The notes beneath the pieces are model-generated. The model ran no database searches. It had not been told where the DNA came from and was given only the letters and a program-made list of their open reading frames with translations. Position numbers and translations under genes: made by a program. From Colletotrichum lupini (Eukaryota; Ascomycota; Sordariomycetes; Glomerellales; Glomerellaceae), in the NCBI RefSeq assembly GCF_023278565.1, contig NC_064672.1, forward strand, positions 3,782,001-3,846,000: 64,000 bases of DNA, written 5' to 3'. Positions 23,398 through 34,385 of this stretch are shown here, piece by piece. Position 1 is the stretch's first letter; each line of letters opens with the position of its first letter.

Positions 23398-25210
23398 ATG
23401 CCCGAAACCTGCTCAGCGCCGTCTGGGCAGACGCCCTTCTCTTTTGGCCTCGATCCCTGGACCCTAGCCTACGTCGTCGTGCCGATCATCGCTTTTACAC
23501 CGATCGCGACCTACATCATGTTTCCTCTGCTGATGAAAGGCATTGGTTCCCTGCTGGGATGGTACCTACGAAAAAAGACAGAGGGAAGGAGAGCACAGCT
23601 TCTGGAGCTCAAGACTGCTGAGCAACAGTCATTCAAGAACACCCAAAAGAGCTCCAGCAGCGGGAAGAACAATGTGCAGGCACAAGCTTCCGGAAGCTCC
23701 GAAAAGAAGGACTCAGAATGGACCGGGGTCGTTGGGTTCTTCCACCCTTTCTGGTATGTCGAACGATTGCAAAAGTCGCCAAAAGGACGGTCACTAACAG
23801 CACCCAGTAACGCTGGCGGAGGAGGAGAGCGAGTCCTTTGGGCTGCGATCAAGACCACTCAGGAGAGATACCCTAATGCACTCTGTGTTGTGTACACTGG
23901 CGACCATGAAGTGAACAAGCAGGCCATGCTCGAGCGCGTCAAGGTTTGTCTCCCACCGTAGAACCCCTCTTTCCTCATACTAACGACATGTCTCAGACCC
24001 GGTTCAACATCGACCTGCATCCCCCGACCATCAACTTCCTCTACGTCAGCACAAGACACCTCGTTCTGGCCTCGACATGGCCTCACTTCACCCTCCTTGG
24101 ACAATCGATTGGATCTGTAGTGTTGGCATGGGATGCCTTCCAGCTCCTTAACCCTGACATCTTCATTGATACTATGGGCTATGCCTTCTCCCTGGGTTTG
24201 TGCAAGTTGCTCTTTCGCAGAGTTCCTACTTGTGCCTATGTTCACTACCCGACAATTTCGACTGATATGCTGGAATCACTGGACCCCAAGGCCGAGACTG
24301 GAAGTCAGGGCGTCAACGCCGGCAAAGGCGTTGGTATCCGAGGCAAGGTCAAGAAGTTCTACTGGAAGATGTTTGCGGCCTTGTACTCCCGGGTTGGATC
24401 TACTGTTGACATTGTCATGACAAACTCGACCTGGACCCAAGGTCATGTCCAGAAACTCTGGGGCCCCTACCGCCAGGCCAAGGGAAGGAACAACCCTATC
24501 GCTGTCAACTTCCCACCCTGCGCTGTCGAGGAGCTTGAAGAGGCAGTAGAGGTATCCGAGGCCAGTGAGCGGAAGCGAGAGCAGGCTTTGGTCTACATTG
24601 CTCAGTTCCGCCCCGAGAAGAACCATACCCTGGTCATTCAAGCTTTCGCCGACTTCCTGAACACCAAGTCCGAAGCCGCCAAGGAGGCGAAGTTGGTCCT
24701 CATTGGTAGTGTCAGAGACGACCACGACTCCAAGCGGGTGTATACGTTGCGCCTCTTGGTGAATGAGCTCGGCATCAAAGACCGTGTCGAGTTTCATTTG
24801 GACGCTTCGTGGCCTGAAATTCTGGACTGGCTGCAGAGGGCCTCCGTCGGTGTCAATGGCATGTGGAACGAGCACTTTGGCATTGGTGTCGTCGAGTACC
24901 AAGCCGCCGGTCTGATTTCCGTTGTCCACGCCAGCGGTGGTCCCAAGCTGGATATCGTTATTGAAATCGACGGCCAGCCCACTGGTTAGTATTGACCTAG
25001 CTTTCTGTGAAGATGAAGACTAACCAGCTTATAGGTTTCCACGCTACGAATGTCAAGGAGTTCGCCGAGGGCTACGAAAAGGCCCTCTCCATCAAGGATC
25101 CGCTCCCTGTTCGCCTCCGCGCACGCCGGTCGGCCAAGCGCTTCACCGAGAGCGAGTTTGACGAGAAGTGGATCGCCCAGATGGAGAAGTTGGTGGCCAT
25201 GACGCCCTAG
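23398..25210 (+). CDS. alg11: GDP-Man:Man3GlcNAc2-PP-dolichol alpha-1,2-mannosyltransferase ALG11
   Basis: Predicted 551 residues in four exons: 23398-23753, 23808-23943, 23997-24984, 25035-25210, all in phase. An N-terminal membrane anchor lies at about residues 20-50. Splicing of intron 1 restores the conserved [20 protein letters not shown] block of ALG11. The second Rossmann half of a GT4-type glycosyltransferase has the expected [20 protein letters not shown] element, followed by SGGPKLDI, and ends [18 protein letters not shown]11 adds the fourth and fifth mannoses, both alpha-1,2, to the lipid-linked N-glycan precursor on the cytosolic face of the ER. Length and domain order match the family. 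The ATG at 23398 is the first one in frame. Confidence 0.9.
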
Positions 25211-25358
25211 ATGCATTGTTGACTCTTGCCTGTATTTCTATATGTACTTTGATAGACTCGAGGATACCCCTTTCCTTCAGATAACCTCAATAAACCTGGC
25301 TTATGTCGCACATAAAATCTCACCATCTAGCGTAAGCGTGATATATCATCTAAACCAT

Positions 25359-27366
25359 CTACACCACAAAAGCACCACTATTCTTCTGCCGCGGCTCGCT
25401 CGCGGCCTCGAATACGCCGTCTTCAAAGATGATGCCCTGCACGGCGCTGCGGCCCTCGGGCACCCACGTCACGTCGTGGCCCTTTTCGAGCATGCTGGCG
25501 ACGGTGTCGTTGTCAAAGGCGTACTCGAACGTGACGGTATTGGGCATGAGCTGGTCGTGCAGGCGGGGCTCGCGGAGGGCCTGCTTCATGGTCTGGCCGT
25601 GCTCGAGGACGTGCCAGGTGACTTGGGCCGTGGAGCTGATGATGCGGGAGCCGCCTGCCGCGCCGACGGTGACGTAGAGGGAGCCGTCTGGGTGTTCTAC
25701 GATGACGGGGGTGATGGAGGAGAGGGGCCGCTTGTTGGCGCGGACGAAGTTTGCGGGGGAGGGTTCGAAGCCGAAGGCGTTGCGGACGCCTGGGATTGAG
25801 AAGTCGTTCATTTCGTTGTTGCTGGTTGTTTGTCAGTGAGTGGAATTTACGGTGAGAAGTGATGAATAGGAGAAGGGGAATTTACAGGATTACACCGGAT
25901 AATGGGTCCATGATTTGAGCGCCAAAGAGGAGGTTGACGGTCGTGGTTAGGGAGGTGGCCATGCCGGACTTGTCCGCTGTGACGATATGCGACGTCCCGA
26001 ACCCTTCGCTCGAGTATACGCCCTGCGGATCATACCGCTCAACCGGTTGCGTCTGGTTATCCAGGATCTTACCGCGGATATCCTTGGCCGTGGCCTCGTC
26101 GATGAGGGTATCCTCAAACGGCCCGATGCCTTCCACGAAGTCCGGGTCGCCGAGCAGGGAACGAGCGCCATAGGCGAAGCGCATGGCCTCGTCGAAGCGA
26201 TGAACACCGAGCTTGGTGTCGGCGGACTCGGCCGGGTCGAACTGCTCCATGATCTTAAGGGTGTTTAGGCAGACGGCGCCACTGGCCGGAGAGCCGACAG
26301 ATGTGAGGCGGTGGCCGCGGTAGGTTATGGAGAGGGAGGGGCGGGTGACGACCTTGTAGGAGGCGAGGTCTTCTAGGGTGAGAGTGCCGTTTGTGGCGCG
26401 GACTGTGGCGATCATGGACTCTGCTATGGGGCCGGAGTAGAAGGCTTCTGGGCCTTCTACTGCGATCTTGGCGAGGGTGCTGGGTATTTTGTCAGTTTTT
26501 AGCTTTCTGAGAGATATGTGAGTGTGTATGAGGCTTACGCTCCGTAACGTTTGCGGTAGATGGTATCACCAAGTTGGAGGAGTGTGCCTGCTCCGTGTTA
26601 GTTCACTACTTCCTACTGACCTACACTCGGAGAGTTTGAGAGACTCACCGTTGGGAGCAAACTCCTCAGCCCATACTGGATCTTCAACGAGAAAGTTCCA
26701 CTGCCCTTTGATAGCGGCGTCCATGTACCGTACCAAGTCCGAAGACACTCTGAAACCCGTAGTCGCCAACCGCGCAGCCGGGGTGACGACGCTCTTCCAG
26801 GGCAAGGTCTTTTGAGGTGACCAAGTCAGTAATGAGAATCTCTCGCTTTCTTTCCAAGCTGTTCACTTACACCGTACTTCTTGTGGATGTATTCCAACCC
26901 ACGAACCTCGCTCGGCACGCCAACGGCAAGGCCGCCGTAGACACTACCCGCGATGTTGCCTTGGTACATATCCTGGAACGCAGCAGCCGGCGCAGCCTCT
27001 CTAAAGTCCACAGACTCGTAATTCCCATCACCGTCTCTGATGACGACGAAGCCGCCGCCGCCGATGCCGGAGTGGTACATGCCCACCGTTCCAACGCAGA
27101 ACGTCGTACCGACCAGCGCGTCTACGGCGTTTCCCTACATGGGGGTCAGTACTTGTGTAACCTTACTGAGAGATTATGAGAAGAAAGTGGAAAAAACACA
27201 TACACCTTGCGCAAGTAGATCACGGCCAATCCTACTACATTCAACTGATTCACTTGCAACGGCGCCAGTGTCGCCAGCACGAGGGTTAAAGACGAATTCC
27301 GGTATCGCTGCGGCCGAAACAGAGCGGAATTCGGCCAGCAAGAGTAGAGAGGCTGAGTAATGCCAT
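25359..27366 (-). CDS. Gamma-glutamyltranspeptidase, secreted or vacuolar
   Basis: Six exons on the minus strand: about 27366-27204, 27134-26871, 26817-26649, 26587-26539, 26479-25886 and 25821-25359. Exons 2-6 join in phase (513 codons including the stop). It belongs to the N-terminal nucleophile hydrolases. The catalytic threonine of the small subunit lies in the TSH motif of GFGTSHIVTADKSG, followed by ATSLTTTVN and the ILNNEMNDF signature restored across intron 5. RPLSSITPVIV matches the conserved oxyanion/substrate loop. The large subunit has GNAVDA and GMYHSGIGGGGF. The enzyme cleaves gamma-glutamyl bonds such as glutathione's and matures by self-cleavage before that threonine. The start is unresolved: the only nearby ATG (27366-27364) is out of phase with the coding frame (hydrophobic SASLLLLAEF, then DTGAVASESVECS), so a frameshift or an extra 5' exon is likely. 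Confidence 0.85.
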
Positions 27367-28218
27367 ATTGACTTGGGAGATGTCTCTGTTCTGGTTAGCC
27401 TCTTTACATGATTGCCGGAAGATGCTGATTTCTTCTGCTGGATGGGATGAACTCACTCATCTTGAATAGGTGGTTAATTCTAAAGGCCGGGCGGCGGTCT
27501 GTGGACTCCAACACCGGACGGTACCTCCGAGACCCAACGTGCACAACGGCCGAGACACCGATAAGAGATAGCGGAAGGGATGACAGAGGGACTCGGGAGG
27601 TAAGCAACTCTCAGCGTTGCGTCTCTTATCTACCGAGAGAAAGAAGCCTCCTATACCCAACAGATCACCAAGACAAGAGAAAGGGTTGTGAGTAAGCTGG
27701 AGGCATCAAACGCCGTAGTCGGGGGAGGGCCATGACTTATTACTACTGGGTCCCCGGCGATTGCGACAGACCAAGTCGCTATTACCAACTTGGTCCCAGC
27801 CCCAGATCCGGCAGGCACAACTGATAAGCGAGTTCTGGGGTCCAATATGTGGGCCACACTTACTTAGCTAAGTACCTACGGAGTAAGATAGGTACCTCAA
27901 GGTGTGGTGGCACTTAGTGGGCGAGTGACAATTGAAAGTGTGCCGCATGATAGCAGTCATGCTTGGTGAAGCCCCACACCGAGTCCCAGGGACGCCAATC
28001 AGCGACGGGCGAATTAAGTAATTCTCAGCAACCTTCAGATGGCCGACAACTTTTTTTCACAGGTCCCATGTCACAAGCTTCAACTTCAAGTCTTTGACTT
28101 TCATACTTTCATCTTACACCAAATTTATGTACTTTCAAGCTATACTGTGACACGGTGCTCTTAGCGGGTCATCTTGTCTCATAATTGGTGTATTACCAAC
28201 ATTGGCTTGAGGCGTTCA
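27367..28218. other. Divergent intergenic region GGT/TRM2
   Basis: It contains the palindrome ACTTAGCTAAGT (27862-27873), followed by GTACCTACGG and GGTACCT, resembling the palindromes near 11.8 kb, and a CCAAT box near 27994 on the TRM2 side. No gene recognised. Confidence 0.45.
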
Positions 28219-30222
28219 ATGGGTTTGCCCCTGCGGCTCCTTCCGAGACTCACTTCATCTTCACTACGTCCGGCTATCAACGCCCTCACATTCACCCGGG
28301 CCTCAAGCTCGGCCCCGGCAGCAGCTCACCGGCCACTCATTCGCAGAGTCATCATGTCGTCAACAGCAGAGGCGCCTCAGGCGGCGGCAGCGGCACCAGC
28401 AGCAGCAACAAATGCAGGAGAGTCATCTCACCAAGGTCAGGCACAGGTGCAGGGTCAAAAGAAGTGGCAGAATGGCGGAAACAAGCCCAATGGCAACAAG
28501 CGTTCATTCCAGGGCGGCCAGGGAGGCGGAAGGGGCAAGGATAAGCAGCGCAAGTCGAAGCGTGAGAGGAACATCACCGAGGGCTCGTCAGAAGAGGTCT
28601 TGGCGTTCGACGTGCAAGCGCTCATCGCATTGCGCAAGGAATCACTCCCCGATGCACCGGCACCGACGGCAGGCAAGGAGCTCAAGGACGGGGAAGAGAA
28701 CGGAGAAACGAAGACCGAGACCCAAACACCCTCAGAAACCCTCCCAGAGACCTTTACCGAAATCGAAGTCGAAGTACACGCAATCTCCTCAACGGGAGAC
28801 GGCCTCGGCTTTCAGCTAGGTTCGACCTCGACACAAGTCTACGTCGTCCCCTTCGTCGCACCTGGCGACATCGCAAAGGCAAAGGTCATTAGACATGTCC
28901 GCGAGGAGTCCTACTCGGTAGCCGACTTCGTCTCCGTCGTTAAGGCGGGCCCCCTCCGCGACGATGCCCGCGTCAACTGCAAGTACTTTTCCCAGTGCTC
29001 CGGCTGCCAGTTCCAGATGCTCGACTACGACACTCAGCTGTCGCACAAGCGCTCCATCGTCGACAAGGCGTACAAGAACTTCTCCAACCTGAACCCGGAC
29101 CTGGTCCCGTCCATCAGGGATACCATCGGCAGCCCCTTACAGTACGGCTACCGCACCAAGCTCACGCCGCACTTTGACGGCCCTCCTGGCCACCACAAGA
29201 GGAATAAGCCCAAGCAGGCGCTGAGCAAGGTTCCCGAGATTGGATTCAACGCCAAGGGCCGCCGTCATGTTCTGGATATTGAGGACTGCCCTATTGGAAC
29301 CGACGCCGTTCGCCTGGGCATGAAGCGCGAGCGTGAGCGCATCGCCAGGGACTTTGGCAACTTCACAAAGGGCGCCACGATCCTTCTCCGCGAGAGCACA
29401 AAACGCTACCCGAAGAAGGTCATCAGCAACGGCAACGCCAACACCACAGCAGCCACGGAAGAAACATCCACGACAGAGGAAGTATCAGCATCAGCATCAG
29501 CAAAGGAAGAAGAACAACCCCCCGCAGAAACCCCCTCCGACGCAGTCCGCGTCGAGACAGACGCCCGCGTAGACATCAAAACCTGCCTCTCCGCCACGGG
29601 CGCAATGTCGAGCGAGTACATTGACAACTACCTCTTCACCAACCCCGCAAACTCCTTCTTCCAAAACAACAACTCCATCCTCCCCAAGTTCACCCAGTAC
29701 ATCCGCGACCACGTCATGCCCCCCGCCGGCCCCCACCGCGACCGCATCAAATACCTCATCGACGCCTACTCCGGCTCCGGCCTCTTCACAATCACCCTCG
29801 CCTCCCTCTTCACCGGCAGCACAGGCATCGACATCGCAAAGGACTCCATCGAGTGCGCCCGCAAAAACGCCCGCCTCAACAACCTCCCCGAGTCGCAGTG
29901 CAACTTCCTCGCCGCCGACGCGCCCCAGCTGTTCAAGCAGGTCACCTACCCGGCCGACGAGACCGTCGTCGTCATCGACCCGCCGCGCAAAGGCTGCGAT
30001 AACGACTTTTTGAGCCAGTTGTTGGCGTTTGGGCCGAGGAGGGTCGTGTACGTGAGCTGCAATGTTCACACGCAGGCGCGCGACGTGGGCGTGCTGGTGC
30101 GCGGGGACGGTGGGGACGGTACAAAGTACGGGATTGAGAGTATCGTGGGCTTCGACTTCTTCCCGCAGACGGGACACGTCGAGGGTGTGGCGGTATTGAA
30201 CAGGGTCGAGAAGAGTGCTTGA
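28219..30222 (+). CDS. trm2: tRNA (uracil-5-)-methyltransferase TRM2
   Basis: Single exon of 667 residues from the ATG at 28219; the frame is open further upstream but only from a TTG. It makes 5-methyluridine at position 54 of tRNAs using SAM. A TRAM-like domain lies at about residues 175-240. A cysteine cluster follows (Cys254, Cys260, Cys263), as in the RumA/TrmA group. The methyltransferase domain carries LIDAYSGSGLFTITLASLF, VVIDPPRKGCD and the catalytic Cys614 in YVSCNVHTQARD. An acidic, Ser/Thr-rich insertion at about residues 400-440 is probably a flexible loop. The first 45 residues are basic and free of acidic residues (MGLPLRLLPRLTSSSLRPAI), like a mitochondrial presequence, and a second in-frame ATG at 28354 would give a form without it. 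The GC-rich third positions are strong. Confidence 0.9.
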   Translation: MGLPLRLLPRLTSSSLRPAINALTFTRASSSAPAAAHRPLIRRVIMSSTAEAPQAAAAAPAAATNAGESSHQGQAQVQGQKKWQNGGNKPNGNKRSFQGGQGGGRGKDKQRKSKRERNITEGSSEEVLAFDVQALIALRKESLPDAPAPTAGKELKDGEENGETKTETQTPSETLPETFTEIEVEVHAISSTGDGLGFQLGSTSTQVYVVPFVAPGDIAKAKVIRHVREESYSVADFVSVVKAGPLRDDARVNCKYFSQCSGCQFQMLDYDTQLSHKRSIVDKAYKNFSNLNPDLVPSIRDTIGSPLQYGYRTKLTPHFDGPPGHHKRNKPKQALSKVPEIGFNAKGRRHVLDIEDCPIGTDAVRLGMKRERERIARDFGNFTKGATILLRESTKRYPKKVISNGNANTTAATEETSTTEEVSASASAKEEEQPPAETPSDAVRVETDARVDIKTCLSATGAMSSEYIDNYLFTNPANSFFQNNNSILPKFTQYIRDHVMPPAGPHRDRIKYLIDAYSGSGLFTITLASLFTGSTGIDIAKDSIECARKNARLNNLPESQCNFLAADAPQLFKQVTYPADETVVVIDPPRKGCDNDFLSQLLAFGPRRVVYVSCNVHTQARDVGVLVRGDGGDGTKYGIESIVGFDFFPQTGHVEGVAVLNRVEKSA

Positions 30223-30484
30223 TTAACCTACCTTACGTGGATTGCATTGGGACGGGTTGGGATCTCATATCAGGGGAGAGAGTATACAAAAGTTTGTGAT
30301 ACCAGCATTGGTCTGATAATTCGAAAAAGCAACAGCCACCAGAGTATGGACGTGGCATGAGACCGTTCTCTCAAAACATATTACCAAGTCTTTTACCGTT
30401 TTATTTCGTGATCCTCTCGTTCTGTCTACTCTTGTATGAGGTTCCTCTGTCTGCATACGAAGAAAAAAAAGGAGACCAGGTCTT

Positions 30485-32670
30485 TCAGCCCTCCAATGTC
30501 CGATTGTCCTCTAGCAGAATCTTCAATGCTTGCACCAAGACCTCAACCACCTCCGCTCGCCGACTCTTCTTAGCGGCCTCCTTTAGCCCTTCCAGACCAC
30601 CCTCCTCAATAATCTTCTTCCGCGCATTGGCCCCTGGAGCGCCCTCAGCAGCCACCATGTTGTAGATGATGAAGCCGGCGCGGTGCCGCAAGTCCTCATT
30701 GTCGTCGGCGCACATGTCGAGTATGACATTGACGCCTCGCTCACGTTCCACAATGGCTTGGACGACGTTCTCGTGGCCAGTGAGAGCCGCTAGAGCACCA
30801 CCTGCTGCACTGCGCGTGCCTTCGTCCTCGGCGTCCGCCAACGCGAGTAGAATATGCAAACGGCCTTTTGCTGCGGGGCTGCCGTCGGCATACAATGCCA
30901 GACCTTCCACGGCCTGCACGAGATTACAGATAAGCTCAACGGCGGCCTTTGACACGCGCGGATTCGAGGAGAGTAGCTGGTCCTCGATCTGTGGCCACGC
31001 CACTCTGATAATGGCTCGTCTGGTATCGAGGTCATCGGTCGACGCGAGGTTGGTGAGCGCCATCAGCGCTTCGAACGTCGGAAGAAGGTCGCGGTGCTCC
31101 GCGACTGGGTCTGTGGGAATGATGGAGATGAGCGGGCGGATCGCAGAGCTTTGCGGGTTGGAACGACTGCCGCCGAAAACAAGAGCCGGGTTAGTGCTGA
31201 TAAGAATGCGCGCCAGGGCTTGCGCAGCAGTGCGACGGCCGGAGGCTTCGGACTCTGGGAGCAAAGCCCACGCAGCCAAGAGAAGCTTGACGGCGCCTTG
31301 CTGAGCAAGCTTGCCGCGCAAAGATGTCGTAACTGAAAGAGAGTAAATGATAGCGACAGTGAGTGATAGTGACGCGGCCGAACCACCCTTGCTATGAGTT
31401 ACTAAAACCGGTGTGACGCCGGCCTCGAAAACGCGCCGGCATCGTTCTGCCACATGGTCGTTGTCGTTGAGAGGATCGGGCCCGGCAGACTTTCCAGCAG
31501 CGGCGGCGTATGCCTTGAGCTGGTTCATCTTCTTCTCCTCCTCGGATAGGTTGGGTTGGTATCTGGTGAGATTCACCAAGATGCTAAGCGCTCCGTACGT
31601 CACGGGTGACTTGGCCGGAGCGTCGGCCAACGTCTTGACAAGTTTCTTTAGGAAATCCGCGTTCCCTGCCAGCTTTTCCTTGATGGCGGGCCGGATCGAT
31701 GCATAGGCCAGCCCTTCGATAGAATGTTGGTGTCCATGGTCATCTTCGCTGAGGAGCATGGAGGTGAACCTCGTTGAAAGCTCCTCGATGGTGGTGATTG
31801 CAGGTGATATCTTCCCTTGCCCGTCCTCATTCAGCGCCGGCGCCGTGGGCACTGCCTTCGTTCTGAAGTCAGTCAGATCTGTGATTGGACGGCTTCATGT
31901 CCATTTGTTGATGAATACCATACCCTCAATTTCGCCAGGATAACCGCTGCCAAGTTTTGAACCTGTTCCGAGTGCTTGCGCATGGCGACGGAGCCTTCCT
32001 TGATGGAATACTCAGGGTCCTGTGACATTTCCTTGGCGATCTCCTCGGGATCCTGGTCGACAACCTCCTCCAACCACTCAGTGCAATACTTGTTCACTGC
32101 GTCACGGCACTGAGAGTTCATGCATGCAGCATTGAGCATCTCCAAGCAGGCAGTCTCGACCTTGCGGCTCTTCCACTTCCGTCTCATCAACGGGCCGAGG
32201 GAACTCAGGAAGCCCTCGCTGAGGAACAGCTCCGAAGTGAGGTCAGGAACGACCGGGAAGGTGGAGGCAGCTACACAAAAGGCGACGATGTAGTCGTCAT
32301 AAGTGCCCCTCTTGATCTTGTCAAAGAAGAAGTTGGACAGCTTCTTGGCACCATCATCGCCGGCGGCCTTGAGATAGGCGGATGTAGCGATAACGGCGTG
32401 CGCGCGAACAATCTCGGGCTGTCTCATGTCGAGATATGTCAAGATGGTGTCGACGCAATCACCATCGATGAGCTTGCATATCGTGGGGGCACCGGTCTTG
32501 GCCTGGATGAGCTGAAGATCCTCATTCAACAGCTTGGTGAGCTGGTCGAGGTCGCGAATGGTTTCATCATCCTCCTGGCCGCCCTCCATTAATCGCGCAA
32601 GAACGAGAAGGGTCTCATCCTCTCTCGGAGGCGCCGTGGTGGGAGCGGAAGCTTGGGTGACGGCGGCCAT
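30485..32670 (-). CDS. cro1: UCS-domain myosin chaperone, CRO1/She4/UNC-45 family
   Basis: Predicted 705 residues in two exons, 32670-31924 and 31855-30485 (minus). The intron has a GTATGG donor and is in phase if it ends at the GAAG just before 31855; an acceptor ten bases earlier would break the frame. The protein is almost wholly helical armadillo-type repeats. They include VTYGALSILVNLTRYQPNL, EALMALTNLAS, VSKAAVELICNLVQAVEGL and RHRAGFIIYNMVAAEG, the last two typical of the C-terminal UCS domain. UCS proteins fold and stabilise myosin motor domains; fungal members affect actin organisation, septation and sexual development. There is no TPR domain, consistent with fungal rather than animal UNC-45. 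Its ATG faces TFB4 across 1.7 kb. Confidence 0.87.
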
Positions 32671-34385
32671 TGCAGTAGTTGGTCGCTCAGGCTGGGAGGC
32701 GGTTGAGCGAGCTGTGATAATGTATACTTTGGTACCACGTCAAGGTGTGTTGTTGAGTGAGTGAGGAACGGACAGACCTGGGACGGACAGAAAAAGCCTA
32801 GAACAAAACGGGGCGGAACGGTTGATATAAGTAGGTACCTTGCTGCGGTGATTAGGGCGGCGGCGGCGACAGCGGACTGTGCGATGCGTTGGTCACAAGG
32901 TAAGGTAAAAGGTCCGGCGATGACAGAGGCGTGAGGTGGCCGTGGAGGAGGATTTGGGTAGGGTTGATTGCTAAGATAAGAAATGGCAGACGACAACCCC
33001 AAAGAGGTTTCACAAGTGAGACTTGTCACTGGTCAGTGGGTGCGCGTTGATGGGCAGTCACCACCAGTGGCAGTCCAGCAAGAAGGTGAGGTGCACAGCG
33101 CACGCAGTTACTAGTACCTACCCGTATCTTAGGTTGCCTACGGGGTTTAAGGTAGGTAGGTGGGGTACGTACTCGAGTCGTCGCAATTACATACGGGACC
33201 TCTCTCGGGCTTACCTTGGGTGCCTTATTCAGTATTGCCGTGCCACCCAGAGGAAGCCCAGCCGGTCCGGGTAAGTTCAAGTACCAAGGAGTAAGAACTG
33301 ACAATGGAATGGAACCACCGCCGCTGGGCTGTTTCTGTTCAACCGTCAGCTCCTGATACAACGGACGGGCTGACTGTTGCAATCTACGGTGCTCCCATCT
33401 TTTTTTAGGTACCACGGGTGCCCCTCCTTGGCTACCATTTGTAGCAGACTACACCCCTCACTGAGCACCCTGCCCGCCCTGGCACAAACACTGACGACTG
33501 ACTTCGAAAGAGACTCGTGTTACTCTGTCGAGCCTCAACCATTGGAACCCAACACTTACACCGCCCGCTCCGCATCGTCGACAGACAGGGTCTCCACACG
33601 TTTCTTTGCTTGATAAATAATGAGTGCCGTAGGTGATACGTAGATAGTAAGTGCTTGCCTACCTACGTCATGCTCGAGACAGGCACATCCCACTAAGGTA
33701 GGCTTGGAAGGAACAATGAGTCCCCGTTGCAGGGGAGGAGCGGGGCGGGATTGCTTGAATGTACTTCACAGATTGGCAACCACGCAACCTAAGCAAACGG
33801 CAAGGTGCTATTATTCTCGAGCTTACCTCATCAAAATGGAAACAGCTCCCCTCGAACTGGTGCGCGTCGATCGTCTCTGTCACTCAACGCGCCCCCCACG
33901 TCAGGAGCACGCCTGAATGGAAGTTGCTGTCGCTTCCCCTTCGGAGCCTCTTCCCCGTCGTCCCCGGTCCTGTGCCGTCCAATCAACGTTGGCAGGTTTC
34001 CCTGCCGTCCAGTCTGTCGGAGCACAGGCCAATTTGAAGCCCGGGGCACATGGGTTACGGATATTTCTGGATGAAAGCTAGCTTCGTTGCATCACCACAC
34101 CTCTCACAAACCCCTACTTGCGAGACAGAGGGAAAAAGAAGAGCAGCTCACCCTGTCTGTTTGTGAATGACACTGCGCCAAGAGACCAATTCTATCCGTT
34201 TGGCTTCAAGGACGTAGGATCGGACTGGGTCCGAATCGAACGAGGTCCCTGGATAGTCAATACAACCCACAGGCCTCCAACACCTTTTCGAGCCAAACCA
34301 CAGATGCTCCGCCCGTGACACTCTCTCGCGACCAGGCGCCCGTCGCCCTTCGAGGCCATCGTCGACTACCACATCCTCCTCCGCC
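32671..34385. other. Divergent intergenic region CRO1/TFB4, 1.7 kb
   Basis: Long for a promoter pair. Around 33110-33180 and 33630-33700 it contains several CTAGGTA/TACCTAC-type fragments (for example GGTAGGTAGGTGGGGTACG at about 33151). A string resembling a tRNA B box in antisense (34229-34245) lacks a matching A box and was rejected. No gene recognised. Confidence 0.45.

Noticed and set aside
28174..28218. Longer TRM2 N terminus
   Set aside because: The upstream codons begin with TTG, not ATG; the first in-frame ATG is 28219.
34225..34250. Antisense GTTCGATTC resembling a tRNA B box upstream of TFB4
   Set aside because: No A box, no acceptor stem and a mismatched T stem.
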